Shown: in pieces, positions 8,147 to 16,456 of the stretch
Layout: the number at the start of each line of letters is the position of its first letter
Position numbering within the stretch: position 1 is the stretch's first letter
Assembly (NCBI RefSeq): GCF_020886775.1
Contig: NZ_AP024525.1
Span: forward strand, 2,604,001 to 2,668,000
DNA length: 64,000 nt
Direction of reading: 5' to 3'
Origin: Sinomonas cyclohexanicum
GTDB taxonomy: Bacteria; Actinomycetota; Actinomycetes; Actinomycetales; Micrococcaceae
The notes under the pieces: model-generated
The model's database searches: none
Told to the model about the DNA's origin: nothing
Seen by the model: the letters and a program-made list of their open reading frames with translations, nothing else
Translations under genes and position numbers: made by a program

Positions 8147-9135
8147 CGGGCGAGCTGGGCCCGCGCGGCGCTTACCCGGGGGTCGGCGGCGCCGATGACC
8201 TCGAAGAGCTCGAGGAGCCGGACGCGGGCCTCCTCGCGCTCCTCGCCCGCGCTGCGCGCGATGAAGGCAACGAGGCGCGAGAAGCCGTCCTCGACGTGGC
8301 CGCCCACGATGTCGAGGTCCGCCACAGCGAGCTGCGCGGCGACGTCGTCGGGGGCTCCGGCGGCGTCGGCGCGGGCGCGTTCGGCGGCGGGCTGGTCGAT
8401 CCCGGCCACCCGGGCCATGAGCTGGACCTGGGCGAGGCCGGCCTTGGCCTCGCGGTCCGCCGGATGATCGGCGAGGGCCTTGCGGTAGGCCCCCTCGGCG
8501 GCGGCGAAGTCCCCGCGGTCGATCGCGTCGAACGCCTCCTGGTGCAGCGGCGGGAGCTCAGGCTCGACCACCGGCGCGGGTGCACCGCTGACCGTCCCCG
8601 TCACCCCGTTGGCCTCGGCGACCCGCAGGAGCTCGTCGAAGAGCTGGCGCGACTGCTCCTCGGCCGCCGCCCCCTGGAACAGCGGGATGGGCTGCCCCTT
8701 GAGGATCGCGACGGCGGTCGGCACCGCCTGGGCGCCGAACGCCTGGGCAAGCTGCGGGAACGCGTCGACGTCCGCCGCCGCATACAGAAGCCGCCCGCCG
8801 TACGAGGCGACGACGGTGCCGAGCTCGTCGCGGAGGCGCTGGGACTCGGGCGAGTAGGAGGCCCACAGGAGCACGACGACGGGGACCGTCGCCGAGCGCT
8901 GCACGATCTGGCCGAAGGACGCCTCGTCCAGGTCGATCCGGCCCCCTTCGGGTGCGGCGCCGGCCGGAGCCCCGACTGGGGGCGGCGCGGAGTCGTCGGG
9001 CACGGCCGCGCCGGGCGCGGCTGCTGACGCAGCGGCGGGAGGTGTCGCCGTCGCGCGCGCCTTGAGGGCGGAGAGGTCGACGGCGCCGCGGAAATTCAGC
9101 TGCGGCTGGGGCTGGCGGGAACCGGGAACACTCAT
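8134..9135 (-). CDS. Thioredoxin-fold/TPR protein (CnoX/YbbN-like), no CXXC
   Basis: A 333-residue soluble protein with a Pro/Ala-rich N-terminus (1-62), a thioredoxin fold (about 65-175) and TPR-like helices (about 195-333). In CnoX/YbbN proteins this layout gives a chaperone-type holdase that binds chaperonin clients. At the active-site position (WASYSPES, residues 91-98) both cysteines are replaced (Ser95, Ser98), so no disulfide chemistry is expected. It has a leaderless start (TAAGCT, 6 bases upstream) and is monocistronic between two strong hairpins. Confidence 0.85.
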   Translation of the reverse strand: MSVPGSRQPQPQLNFRGAVDLSALKARATATPPAAASAAAPGAAVPDDSAPPPVGAPAGAAPEGGRIDLDEASFGQIVQRSATVPVVVLLWASYSPESQRLRDELGTVVASYGGRLLYAAADVDAFPQLAQAFGAQAVPTAVAILKGQPIPLFQGAAAEEQSRQLFDELLRVAEANGVTGTVSGAPAPVVEPELPPLHQEAFDAIDRGDFAAAEGAYRKALADHPADREAKAGLAQVQLMARVAGIDQPAAERARADAAGAPDDVAAQLAVADLDIVGGHVEDGFSRLVAFIARSAGEEREEARVRLLELFEVIGAADPRVSAARAQLARALF

Positions 9136-9141
9136 GGGACC

Positions 9142-9147
9142 AGCTTA
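9142..9147 (-). promoter_or_regulatory. -10 element for leaderless thioredoxin/TPR gene
   Basis: TAAGCT on the minus strand, exactly 6 bases before the ATG at 9135. Confidence 0.55.
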
Positions 9148-9166
9148 GCGAAGCCCCCGGACACAC

Positions 9167-9204
9167 TTCAGGGGCGGGTCCGCGCGTGCGGACCCGCCCC
9201 TGAA
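9167..9204 (-). terminator. 17-bp perfect hairpin terminator
   Basis: A perfect 17-bp inverted repeat (9167-9183 and 9188-9204) with loop GCGT. It starts 17 bases after the stop of the gene ending at 9221 and precedes the next promoter, as expected for a terminator. No U-tract on the minus side. Confidence 0.85.
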
Positions 9205-9220
9205 GGAGCAGATGGAACGG

Positions 9221-11029
9221 CTACCCGACGCTAGCCCCGGAGAGGTTGCGGGTCGCACCGATGAGCGTGACCTGGGTCGAGGCACCGTCCTTCGGCACGT
9301 AGATCGTGACCGACTCACGGAACGTGAGGGTCATCTTCGACGTGGCCTCCTTGCCGCCGGCGAGCGCGGCGGCATCGTCGGCGAGGGTCAGCTTGTCGCC
9401 GGTCTGCTTCGGGGTGCCCTCGAGCACGAAGTCGAGCGGAGCGGTCACGATCGCGCCGCCGTCGGCCGTGCGGAAGGCAGTGGCCTCGTCCCCGACGAGG
9501 GTGTGCCTGGCGGTGAAGTTGCCGTTGGGGCTCTTCGAGACGACGTCCGCCTGGTAGCCGATCGTGTCCGTGATGTAGGCGTTGTCGGCGATCCGGTCCT
9601 TCCAGACGCTGTCCGGGTAGGTCAGGCGGTCCGCGACGCCGGCAATCGCCTCGGCGGGCGTGTAGACGAGGCCGTTCTTGGCATCGAGCGCGAGCTGGTC
9701 GGCGCCGGACTTGGCCGTGCCGGGGAACGTCGCCCCGGGCAGCAGGGGCGCCGCCTCGATGAGCTTGTAGTTGTCCCGGGCGGTCTGCTGGCGGAGGGTG
9801 AGGATCTGCGGCGTCGTGTTGCCATCCCCCTGGGTGACGGCGATGACCGTCCGGGGCCAGGTCCGCTGGGTCGTCACGACGCTCGTGAGCAGCTTCGACG
9901 CGCGGACCGGGGCCACGGCCGGGGCGCTCGAGACGGCGGCGCGCACCTTGTAGTTCTGGGTGCGGGCCAGCAGCGCTGAGCCCGAGGCGCGCAGGGAGAG
10001 CTTGGCGGCGTCCTTCGCGTCGTCGCCGGCTTGGGTCGCGCTCGCGGTCTGGTCGAGGATGCGCGCAAGCTGGTCGTCGAGGAGCACGCGTTCCTTGGGC
10101 GCCTCGGCGGCACTCGGGGAAGCGGAGGCGCTCGGGGACGCACTGCCCGAGGGCGACGGCGCAGTGGTCGCCTGGGCGGGGGCGGCACCGAGGCCGGCGC
10201 CCGCTACGAGCACCGTCAGCACTGCGATGGCGGTGCCCGGGAAGGCTCGGCGGCGGGCGTCGAGCGCGCGGCGGGGCACGCCGTCGTGCGCGGTGTTCGA
10301 CGCGGTGCCCGCCGCAGCGATCTCTGCGGTGCCCTGGCCGCCGCCGGGCGCCCGGCGCGGCGCCCGGGGGATCGCGCTCGTGGCCGGGGTCGTCGAGGCT
10401 CGGCGCGAGGGCGCACCCGTTCCCGGGCGCCCGCCGGAGCGCCGGCTGAGGAGGCCGAGGATGATCCCGGCCAGCGCGAGCAGGGCGCCGATCACGATGA
10501 GCGGAACGGCCCACGGCGTGCTCGCATGGCTCGGCCACGTAATCGTCACGTCGTGCGGGGCCGCGGCGGTGCCGTCGGTGGCGAGCAGGAGCTGCCAGTC
10601 GCCGCTGTCCGGGACGTCCCAGTGGTACTCGAGGCTGCCGGAGGCATTCTGCGTCGTCGCGAACACGTCCGCGCCGGCCGGATTCGGCGAGGTCGGGTCG
10701 CCGTCCACATGGGTCGCCGAGAGGACCTTGCCGTCCGAGGACGCGCCGTCGATTGTCGTGTGGGCGGTCTTGCCGACCCAGCCCGACACGTCGTCCGGGC
10801 GGCCCGCGGACAGCGAGAAGTTCCCCTCACCGCGGATCGTCAGGGTCGCCTCTCCACCGCGGAGGTCACGGAGCTTGGTGTCGATCACGGTCAGCGGAGC
10901 AGCCGGGGTGTCGGCCGGGAGCGTGGCGGTGACCTGCTCGTCCGGCGCCCACCACGTCAACTGGCCGATGCCGGCCACGAGGGCTACAAGGCCGAGCAGC
11001 AGGAGCGCAGCTGCGGTCTTCAATCGCAC
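9221..11029 (-). CDS. Membrane-anchored secreted protein of unknown function
   Basis: 602 residues from the GTG at 11029, which begins with an uncleaved or signal-type helix (AALLLLGLVALVAGIGQLTWW). Layout: helix 1, an exported beta-rich segment (about 25-180), helix 2 (PLIVIGALLALAGIILGLL), a cytoplasmic Arg/Pro/Gly-rich linker holding one copy of the 13-bp word (10279-10291), helix 3 with an AxA-like end (GAAPAQA), a Ser/Ala/Pro tether, then a second exported domain of about 240 residues. I do not recognise an enzyme motif; similar two-domain proteins of unknown role occur in actinobacteria. The longer frame to 11179 has no start signal; the GTG has GAGG 9-12 bases upstream. It is divergent from the AI-2E permease. 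Confidence 0.75.
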   Translation of the reverse strand: MRLKTAAALLLLGLVALVAGIGQLTWWAPDEQVTATLPADTPAAPLTVIDTKLRDLRGGEATLTIRGEGNFSLSAGRPDDVSGWVGKTAHTTIDGASSDGKVLSATHVDGDPTSPNPAGADVFATTQNASGSLEYHWDVPDSGDWQLLLATDGTAAAPHDVTITWPSHASTPWAVPLIVIGALLALAGIILGLLSRRSGGRPGTGAPSRRASTTPATSAIPRAPRRAPGGGQGTAEIAAAGTASNTAHDGVPRRALDARRRAFPGTAIAVLTVLVAGAGLGAAPAQATTAPSPSGSASPSASASPSAAEAPKERVLLDDQLARILDQTASATQAGDDAKDAAKLSLRASGSALLARTQNYKVRAAVSSAPAVAPVRASKLLTSVVTTQRTWPRTVIAVTQGDGNTTPQILTLRQQTARDNYKLIEAAPLLPGATFPGTAKSGADQLALDAKNGLVYTPAEAIAGVADRLTYPDSVWKDRIADNAYITDTIGYQADVVSKSPNGNFTARHTLVGDEATAFRTADGGAIVTAPLDFVLEGTPKQTGDKLTLADDAAALAGGKEATSKMTLTFRESVTIYVPKDGASTQVTLIGATRNLSGASVG

Positions 11030-11082
11030 AGGAAATACCTCACGTCGGGGAAAGGGAACCTCACCATGGTAACCAAATCGTG

Positions 11083-11115
11083 ATCCTAGGGCCGCATCGG
11101 ACCGGCTGGTAACGT
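11083..11115. promoter_or_regulatory. Divergent -10 candidates (unknown membrane protein / AI-2E permease)
   Basis: TAGGAT on the minus strand (11083-11088) and TAACGT on the plus strand (11110-11115) could serve the two divergent genes. The plus-strand transcript would then begin near 11122 and carry a leader of about 70 bases before the GTG at 11191. No convincing -35 boxes. Confidence 0.35.
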
Positions 11116-11190
11116 GTGCGCAGACGGCCCGAGAAGCCCTCGGAAGCAGCGAAAGAGACCGAGAGACACCGAGAGACAAGGCGCACTCCC

Positions 11191-12507
11191 GTGGCAGAGA
11201 ACCACCAGCCCGGTCCCATTGAGCCGGAGAACGGCCTCGGTGGTGGCTCGAACCCCCCGGTCGGGAAGCCGGTGATCGGCGGGGACCGCGCGTCCGGGCA
11301 CCGCGGCCTGACCGGGTTCGTGCGCGACATCGTCCACCGGCTGCGGACGCCGCTTCCGGGAGCGCAGCCGCGGGTGCGCTTCGAGATGCCGCCCCTGCGC
11401 GAGGCCGATGGCGCCCAGGCTCCCGAGGCCGTCGAGCCCGAGGGGGAGTTCGGCGAGCCCGGGCCGCGCGTCTCAGCCCGCAATCCGGTGTACATGGGCT
11501 TCATGGGGACCGTCGGCGTCGGAATCGCCCTCGCGCTGTACTACGTCGCCTCCCACACCACCCAGCTGCTGCTCTGGATCCTCGCCGCGCTGTTCATCGC
11601 CCTCGGCCTGGACCCCGTGGTGCGCTGGCTCGAGTCCCACCGGGTTCCGCGGGCCCTCGGGATCGCGGCGACGATCCTCGCGCTGCTGGCCGTCCTCGGC
11701 GCGTTCTTCGGCACCCTCATCCCGACCATGGTGGACCAGATCACCCAGCTGGTGAACAACGTCCCCATCTGGATCCAGGACTTCCTGCATTCCGACTTCT
11801 ACCGAAGCATCGACGAGCAGTTCGGCATCAAGACCCGTGTCACAGAGGAACTGCAGAAGTTCGGGCAGGATTCCACGGCGATCTCGAACATCTTCGGCGG
11901 CGTCCTCGGCGTCGGCTCCACCATCGCGAACTCGCTGTTCGGCGTCCTGATCGTCGTGGTGCTGAGCCTGTACTTCCTCTCCGCCATGCCCGCCATGAAG
12001 GTCTGGGCCTACCGCCTTGCGCCGCGCTCGCGCCGCCGCCGGGTCGAGGCGCTCAGCGAGGAGATCACCCGCTCCGTGGGCAACTACGTGATCGGGCAGG
12101 TGTGCGTCGCCGTGCTGAATGCGACGTTCGCCTTCATCGTGATGGGCATCCTGAAGGTCCCCTTCGCTGCCCTGCTGGCCTTCGTGGTCGGCTTCCTCGC
12201 GTTCATCCCGCTCGTGGGCGGGGTCGTGGCGGGCGTCATCATCTCGCTCGTGGCGCTGACGGCGGGATGGCAGACCGGCGTCATCATGGCCATCGCGTAC
12301 TTCGCGTACCTGCAGTTCGAGGCATACTTCGTGTCCCCGCGCATCATGCAGCGTGCCGTCGCCGTCCCTGGCCCTGTGGCCGTCATCTCGGTCATCGCCG
12401 GCGGCAGCCTCCTCGGAGTGCTCGGGGCGCTCATCGCGATCCCGACGGCCGCCTCCGCGATGCTCCTGATCAAAGAGGTGTTCATCACCCGGCAGGACAA
12501 GCACTAG
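11191..12507 (+). CDS. AI-2E family (PerM/TqsA-like) membrane permease
   Basis: A 438-residue protein. The N-terminal 100 residues are polar; then come about 8 membrane helices, with the family's long helical segment after helix 3 (MVDQITQLVNNVPIWIQDF) and the hydrophobic block GFLAFIPLVGGVVAGVIIS. The family includes TqsA (AI-2 export) and Na+/H+ antiporters; the substrate here is unknown. The start is not certain: GTG at 11191 is preferred because a promoter-like TAACGT puts the transcript start after the other candidate GTG at 11116. Confidence 0.88.
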   Translation: MAENHQPGPIEPENGLGGGSNPPVGKPVIGGDRASGHRGLTGFVRDIVHRLRTPLPGAQPRVRFEMPPLREADGAQAPEAVEPEGEFGEPGPRVSARNPVYMGFMGTVGVGIALALYYVASHTTQLLLWILAALFIALGLDPVVRWLESHRVPRALGIAATILALLAVLGAFFGTLIPTMVDQITQLVNNVPIWIQDFLHSDFYRSIDEQFGIKTRVTEELQKFGQDSTAISNIFGGVLGVGSTIANSLFGVLIVVVLSLYFLSAMPAMKVWAYRLAPRSRRRRVEALSEEITRSVGNYVIGQVCVAVLNATFAFIVMGILKVPFAALLAFVVGFLAFIPLVGGVVAGVIISLVALTAGWQTGVIMAIAYFAYLQFEAYFVSPRIMQRAVAVPGPVAVISVIAGGSLLGVLGALIAIPTAASAMLLIKEVFITRQDKH

Positions 12508-12539
12508 GACGGGCGCTGGGTGCGCACGCGCCACCGTCC
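12507..12539. terminator. Imperfect hairpin between convergent genes
   Basis: GGACGG and CCGTCC bracket a GC-rich imperfect stem in the 37 bases between the convergent permease and hydrolase genes; it may serve both strands. Confidence 0.35.
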
Positions 12540-12544
12540 GGGCA

Positions 12545-13354
12545 CTACGCCGCGGCCGCGACCATACCTTCCCAGTCCGTCGGCAGCGTGCCCCCCGGCG
12601 CGGTCCCGGCGGCGCCGTGCCCGAGGACGTCGGCCACGATCTCGCTCAGGGCACGGTGGACGTACTTCTCCCCGACCCACAGGTGCTTGGCGCCGTCCAC
12701 TCCCACCACTTTGGCCTGGGGGACGCGGGCGAACCGCTCGGCGGCCTCGGCCGGGCGGAGGTAGTCGTCGAACTCCGGCACGAGCGCAGTGAGCGGCCGG
12801 CCGTAGTCGGCCCAGGCATCCAGATCGGCGTCGCCCGCGCGGTGCAGCGGCGGAGAGAGAAGGACTGCGCCCTCGATGGCGTCGGCGACCGGCGCGGTCG
12901 CCCCGTACTTGAGCGCGAGCTCCGTCCCGAAGGACCAGCCCACGAGCCAGCGGCGCGGCAGACCGCGCTCAGCGGCGAAGAGCACGGCAGCCTCGACGTC
13001 GGCCCTCTCCCCCACGCCCTCCTCGAAGCGGCCCCCGCTCGTGCCCCGGGGGCTGGAAGTCCCTCGCGTGTTGAACCTCAGGACGGCCAGCCCGGAGAGG
13101 GCGGGCAGCCTGAACGAGGCCTTGCGGAACACGTGCGAATCCATGAACCCGCCATGGGTCGGGAGCGGGTGGAGGGTCACGAGGGTCGCGGACGGCTCGC
13201 GGTCCGCGGGCAGCGCGAGCTCCCCCACGAGCGTGAGCCCGTCGGAGGTGTGCAGCTCGATGTTCTCCCGGCGTGCGGGCAGCACCGTGTTGGCGCGGAT
13301 CGGCGTGGGGCCGTCGGACTCGGTGAACACGTACGAGGCGGGATCGAAGCTCAT
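12545..13354 (-). CDS. Alpha/beta hydrolase
   Basis: A 269-residue cytoplasmic hydrolase. The nucleophile elbow is GWSFG (Ser141), the oxyanion region is LHPLPTHGG, and a catalytic His is likely in GAKHLWVGE near the C-terminus, with an Asp between. The pattern resembles the YcjY/dienelactone-hydrolase-like group of actinobacteria; substrate unknown. It is leaderless (TACTGT 6 bases before ATG) and converges with the permease gene. Confidence 0.85.
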   Translation of the reverse strand: MSFDPASYVFTESDGPTPIRANTVLPARRENIELHTSDGLTLVGELALPADREPSATLVTLHPLPTHGGFMDSHVFRKASFRLPALSGLAVLRFNTRGTSSPRGTSGGRFEEGVGERADVEAAVLFAAERGLPRRWLVGWSFGTELALKYGATAPVADAIEGAVLLSPPLHRAGDADLDAWADYGRPLTALVPEFDDYLRPAEAAERFARVPQAKVVGVDGAKHLWVGEKYVHRALSEIVADVLGHGAAGTAPGGTLPTDWEGMVAAAA

Positions 13355-13360
13355 GCGCCC

Positions 13361-13366
13361 ACAGTA
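13361..13366 (-). promoter_or_regulatory. -10 element for leaderless hydrolase
   Basis: TACTGT on the minus strand, exactly 6 bases before the ATG at 13354. Confidence 0.55.
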
Positions 13367-13443
13367 GCGAACGGTCGCCGAGGGGAGTGGCGTGCGGACA
13401 CAGGCCGACGCCGCCTCCCCGTGTGCTTCCGCGGTACGAGCGT

Positions 13444-13788
13444 TCAGCGGTACCGGTAGTTGCGCGTACGCCAGCAGTGCGTGTGCCAGTGTCGGCGCTC
13501 CGCGATCCCGGCCTCGTCGCCGAAGAGGTGGTCATCGGCCCACACCACGAGGTGTGCCACGCCGGGCGGGATGATGAGCGAGCAGCCGGGGCAGGTGTAG
13601 TCCTTGGCCGCGTTCCTCGTGGTCACCTGCCGGACACGCCACTCGCCGTCGGGCGCCGACTCGAGGCGCGCGAACCCCGCGAGGACCCTCTCCGGGCTGA
13701 AGTCGTCGAGGTCCTCCCTCGCGTTCGCCGCGGCCCGCTCGGTCCGGGAGACGGCTGGGCGGCGGCGGGAGCGGTTCGAGCGGGGCAT
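13444..13788 (-). CDS. Small zinc-ribbon-like protein of unknown function
   Basis: 114 residues: a basic Ser/Arg-rich N-terminus, a helical middle and a metal-site pattern CPGC (66-69) with His79 and a HWHTHCW cluster (100-106), reminiscent of a degenerate HNH or zinc-ribbon fold. No function can be named. It is divergent from nucS with only 83 bases between the two starts, and both genes appear leaderless, so the pair may share regulation. The position next to a DNA mismatch endonuclease makes a nucleic-acid role possible, but this is inference. Confidence 0.75.
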   Translation of the reverse strand: MPRSNRSRRRPAVSRTERAAANAREDLDDFSPERVLAGFARLESAPDGEWRVRQVTTRNAAKDYTCPGCSLIIPPGVAHLVVWADDHLFGDEAGIAERRHWHTHCWRTRNYRYR

Positions 13789-13794
13789 GGTCCC

Positions 13795-13800
13795 ATTGTG
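13795..13800 (-). promoter_or_regulatory. -10 element for leaderless zinc-ribbon gene
   Basis: CACAAT on the minus strand, exactly 6 bases before the ATG at 13788. Confidence 0.5.
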
Positions 13801-13859
13801 CCCCGGCCCGCGCTTCCGCCTTCCGGCCCCGCCCTCCGCCCGGACGCAGCACGATTCGA

Positions 13860-13865
13860 TAAAGT
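13860..13865 (+). promoter_or_regulatory. -10 element for leaderless nucS
   Basis: TAAAGT, exactly 6 bases before the GTG at 13872. Confidence 0.55.
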
Positions 13866-13871
13866 TCTCGG

Positions 13872-14567
13872 GTGCGACTCGTCATTGCCCGCTGCTCCGT
13901 CGACTACGTGGGGCGGCTCAAGGCCCACCTCCCCCTCGCCACCCGTCTCCTCGTGGTCAAGTCGGACGGCTCGGTACTGGTGCACTCCGACGGCGGCTCC
14001 TACAAGCCGCTGAACTGGATGAGCCCGCCCGCGACGATGCGCGTCACGTCCCCCGAGCAGGCCGAGCTCGAGGACGGCGTGGCCGAGCAGTGGACGGTCC
14101 AGTCCGCCAAGACCGACGACCGCCTCATCGTCAACGTCCACGAGGTGCTCCACGACTCGTCCCACGAGCTCGGAGTCGACCCCGGCCTGGTGAAGGACGG
14201 CGTCGAATCCGATCTCCAGCGGCTGCTCGCGGAGCAGATCGAGACGCTCGGAGCGGGCTACTCGCTCATCCGGCGGGAGTACTACACGGCCATCGGCCCG
14301 GTGGACATCCTCGCGCGGGACGCGACGGGAGCCACGGTCGCGGTCGAGCTCAAGCGCCGGGGGGACATCGACGGCGTCGAGCAGCTCACGCGCTACCTCG
14401 AGCTGCTCAACCGCGACCCCCTGCTCGCGCCCGTTCGGGGCATCTTTGCCGCCCAGCAGATCAAGCCGCAGGCGCGCGTCCTCGCCGCGGACCGGGGGAT
14501 CGACTGTGTCACCCTCGACTACGACGCGATGCGGGGGGTCGACGACGTCGAGTCGCGTCTGTTCTGA
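13872..14567 (+). CDS. nucS: Endonuclease NucS (non-canonical mismatch repair)
   Basis: A 231-residue protein matching NucS/EndoMS, which cuts both strands at mismatches and replaces MutS-MutL in many actinobacteria. The N-terminal DNA-binding/dimer half holds [21 protein letters not shown]. The C-terminal RecB-like nuclease half has Asp145 in GPVDILARD and Glu159-x-Lys161 in VAVELKRRG, with QLTRYLE after it. The C-terminus ends VESRLF, which fits the short beta-clamp-binding tail of this family. GTG start with a -10 hexamer 6 bases before it (leaderless). Confidence 0.95.
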   Translation: MRLVIARCSVDYVGRLKAHLPLATRLLVVKSDGSVLVHSDGGSYKPLNWMSPPATMRVTSPEQAELEDGVAEQWTVQSAKTDDRLIVNVHEVLHDSSHELGVDPGLVKDGVESDLQRLLAEQIETLGAGYSLIRREYYTAIGPVDILARDATGATVAVELKRRGDIDGVEQLTRYLELLNRDPLLAPVRGIFAAQQIKPQARVLAADRGIDCVTLDYDAMRGVDDVESRLF

Positions 14568-14589
14568 TCGCACGACGCCGGGGCTCGCC

Positions 14590-14595
14590 TAAGGT
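14590..14595 (+). promoter_or_regulatory. -10 element for leaderless nagA
   Basis: TAAGGT, exactly 6 bases before the ATG at 14602. Confidence 0.55.
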
Positions 14596-14601
14596 AGTTC
14601 C

Positions 14602-15867
14602 ATGACCTCCCCCGAGACCCCCGCCCCGGAGTCCCCCTCCCGTCTCACCCTCCGCGGCCGGATCGTGAGCGACGGCACCGAGATCGCGGACGGGCTCATC
14701 GCGGTCGAGGACGACCGGATCGAGTACGCCGGGCCCGCCGCGGACTTCGACGCAGCGGCGTTTGGCGGGACAGAGGTGCCCACGCCCGAGGGCGCGCTGC
14801 TGCTCCCCGGGCTCGTGGACCTCCACTGCCACGGCGGGGACGGGGTCGATTTCCCCAGCACGGACGAGGCGGGCGCGCGGCGGGCCATCGGCTTCCTCCA
14901 CGGGCGCGGCACGACCATGCTCCTGGCGAGCCTCGTGACGGCCTCCCGCGAGGAGCTTCTGCGCGGCACCGAGCTCTTCGCGAGGCTCGACACCGAGGGC
15001 CTCATCGCCGGTGTGCATGCCGAGGGCCCGTTCCTCGCGCACGCGCGCTGCGGCGCGCAGAACCCAGACTTCCTGCTCGAGCCGGACGTCGACTTCGCGA
15101 TGGAGCTCATCGAGACGGCGGACGGGGCCCTCGCGACGATGACCTACGCGCCGGAGCTGCCCGGCGCCTCGGACCTCGTGGACCTCCTGACGGCGCACGG
15201 TGTGACGCCCTCGCTCGGGCACACCGACTGCGACGACGCCACCGCGGAGGCCTCGCTCGAGCAGGCGAGGGACGGCCTCACCGCGGCCGGGTTCGACGGC
15301 GCCGAGGGCCTTCCCACCGTGACGCACCTCTTCAACGGCATGCCCCCGATGCACCACCGCTCCCCCGGGCCGGTCGCCGCGTGCCTGCGCACCGCGGCCG
15401 CCGGCGGCGCGGTCGTCGAGCTCGTGGCCGACGGCGTCCACCTCGCCCCCGCAATGGTCCGCACCGTCTTCGAGCTCGTGGGCTCGGCGAACATCGCCCT
15501 CGTGACGGACTCCATGGCCGCAGCAGGACTGGGCGACGGGCACTACATGCTCGGCCCGTCGCCGGTGACAGTGGCCGGGGGCGTGGCCACGCTGGACGCC
15601 ACGGGGTCGATCGCCGGCGGGACCGCGACGCTCTTGGAGGTCGTGGCGCGCACGGCGGCCGCGGGGATCCCCCTCGCCGATGCCGTCTTCTCGGCCACGG
15701 CCGTACCGGCGGCGGTCCTCGGCCGCTCCGACGAGCTCGGCAGCCTCCGCCGCGGGCTCCGGGCCGACATCGTGGCGACGGACCCCGATCTTGGCCTCGG
15801 GGCGGTGGTGCGAGCGGGCGTGCTCCTCCCCCGGACCCCTTCCCCATCGCGCCCATTGCGTGGCTGA
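14602..15867 (+). CDS. nagA: N-acetylglucosamine-6-phosphate deacetylase
   Basis: Removes the acetyl group of GlcNAc-6-phosphate to give glucosamine-6-phosphate, the substrate of the NagB encoded 9 kb to the left. The 421-residue amidohydrolase has DLHCHGGDG (His75, His77), HAEGPFL (Glu141), GHTDC (His207), THLFNGMPPMHHR (His242, His251) and the catalytic Asp303 in VTDSMAAAG. Length is slightly above the usual 380-400 because of an N-terminal Ser/Pro extension and a Pro/Ser-rich tail. Leaderless start. Followed by a hairpin, so monocistronic. Confidence 0.94.
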   Translation: MTSPETPAPESPSRLTLRGRIVSDGTEIADGLIAVEDDRIEYAGPAADFDAAAFGGTEVPTPEGALLLPGLVDLHCHGGDGVDFPSTDEAGARRAIGFLHGRGTTMLLASLVTASREELLRGTELFARLDTEGLIAGVHAEGPFLAHARCGAQNPDFLLEPDVDFAMELIETADGALATMTYAPELPGASDLVDLLTAHGVTPSLGHTDCDDATAEASLEQARDGLTAAGFDGAEGLPTVTHLFNGMPPMHHRSPGPVAACLRTAAAGGAVVELVADGVHLAPAMVRTVFELVGSANIALVTDSMAAAGLGDGHYMLGPSPVTVAGGVATLDATGSIAGGTATLLEVVARTAAAGIPLADAVFSATAVPAAVLGRSDELGSLRRGLRADIVATDPDLGLGAVVRAGVLLPRTPSPSRPLRG

Positions 15868-15900
15868 GAACGCGCAGCGCGGGGTTTCCGCGGCGTTCTC
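15866..15900 (+). terminator. Hairpin after nagA
   Basis: GAGAACGC (15866-15873) pairs with GCGTTCTC (15893-15900), with an inner CGCGG/CCGCG stem. It overlaps the nagA stop codon. Confidence 0.55.
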
Positions 15901-16142
15901 CGGCGGTTGGCAGGGAATTCCTCCATCGTTGGCAACAAAACCCGTCTATCCCGTTGACCGCACTTGCCCGGCATGATTGGCTAGTCCCAGTCTTGATGTA
16001 GGTAGCAGTGTTTTTCATGCAATGCATGCTCGCAAGACCGTTGCGAGCGTGGAGTTCCCGGCATACTGGGCCCTCCCGCGGAGTAACTCGGCCGTCACAC
16101 AAGTGCCGGCGTCACGATGAAATCCACAGGAGAATGCAGGAC
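15901..16142 (+). promoter_or_regulatory. Intergenic leader region of the cold-shock gene
   Basis: 240 bases with lower GC than the surroundings and no gene. Cold-shock genes usually carry a long structured 5' UTR, which this region could supply. A TTGACC at about 15954 and several TAG-type hexamers follow, but no promoter can be fixed. The start codon is served by an AGGAGA about 10 bases upstream. Confidence 0.4.
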
Positions 16143-16346
16143 ATGGCACAGGGGACCGTCAAGTGGTTCAACGCTGAGAAGGGGTTCGGATTCATCACTC
16201 CGGACAACGCCGAATCGGACGTGTTCGTCCACTATTCGGAGATCAAGTCGAATGGGTTCCGCACGTTGGAGGAGAACCAGCGCGTGGAGTTCGAGATCGG
16301 CCAGGGGGCCAAGGGCCCTCAGGCCACGGGTGTCGTCGCTCTCTGA
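16143..16346 (+). CDS. cspA: Cold-shock protein (CspA family)
   Basis: A 67-residue single OB-fold RNA chaperone. RNP1 is KGFGFI (residues 13-18) and RNP2 is VFVHYS; the start [10 protein letters not shown] is diagnostic. Actinobacterial CspA proteins have this length. The ATG at 16143 is preferred over in-frame upstream codons because the family begins MAQGTVKWF. Followed at once by a strong intrinsic terminator. Confidence 0.97.
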   Translation: MAQGTVKWFNAEKGFGFITPDNAESDVFVHYSEIKSNGFRTLEENQRVEFEIGQGAKGPQATGVVAL

Positions 16347-16378
16347 GCGGCTGACTGAACCGGCGTCGCGCCGGCGTC

Positions 16379-16411
16379 AGGGGCTCCGGTTCGCCGGGGC
16401 CCCTCCCTTTT
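16379..16411 (+). terminator. Intrinsic terminator after cspA
   Basis: An 11-bp stem (AGGGGCTCCGG, 16379-16389, with 16394-16404; one G-T wobble) with a TTCG loop followed by CCCTTTTG. This is one of the few hairpins in the window with a T-run. Confidence 0.85.
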
Positions 16412-16456
16412 GTCCGATATTCACGGGAAAAGCAAAGAATCATTCCGCATGCAGAA

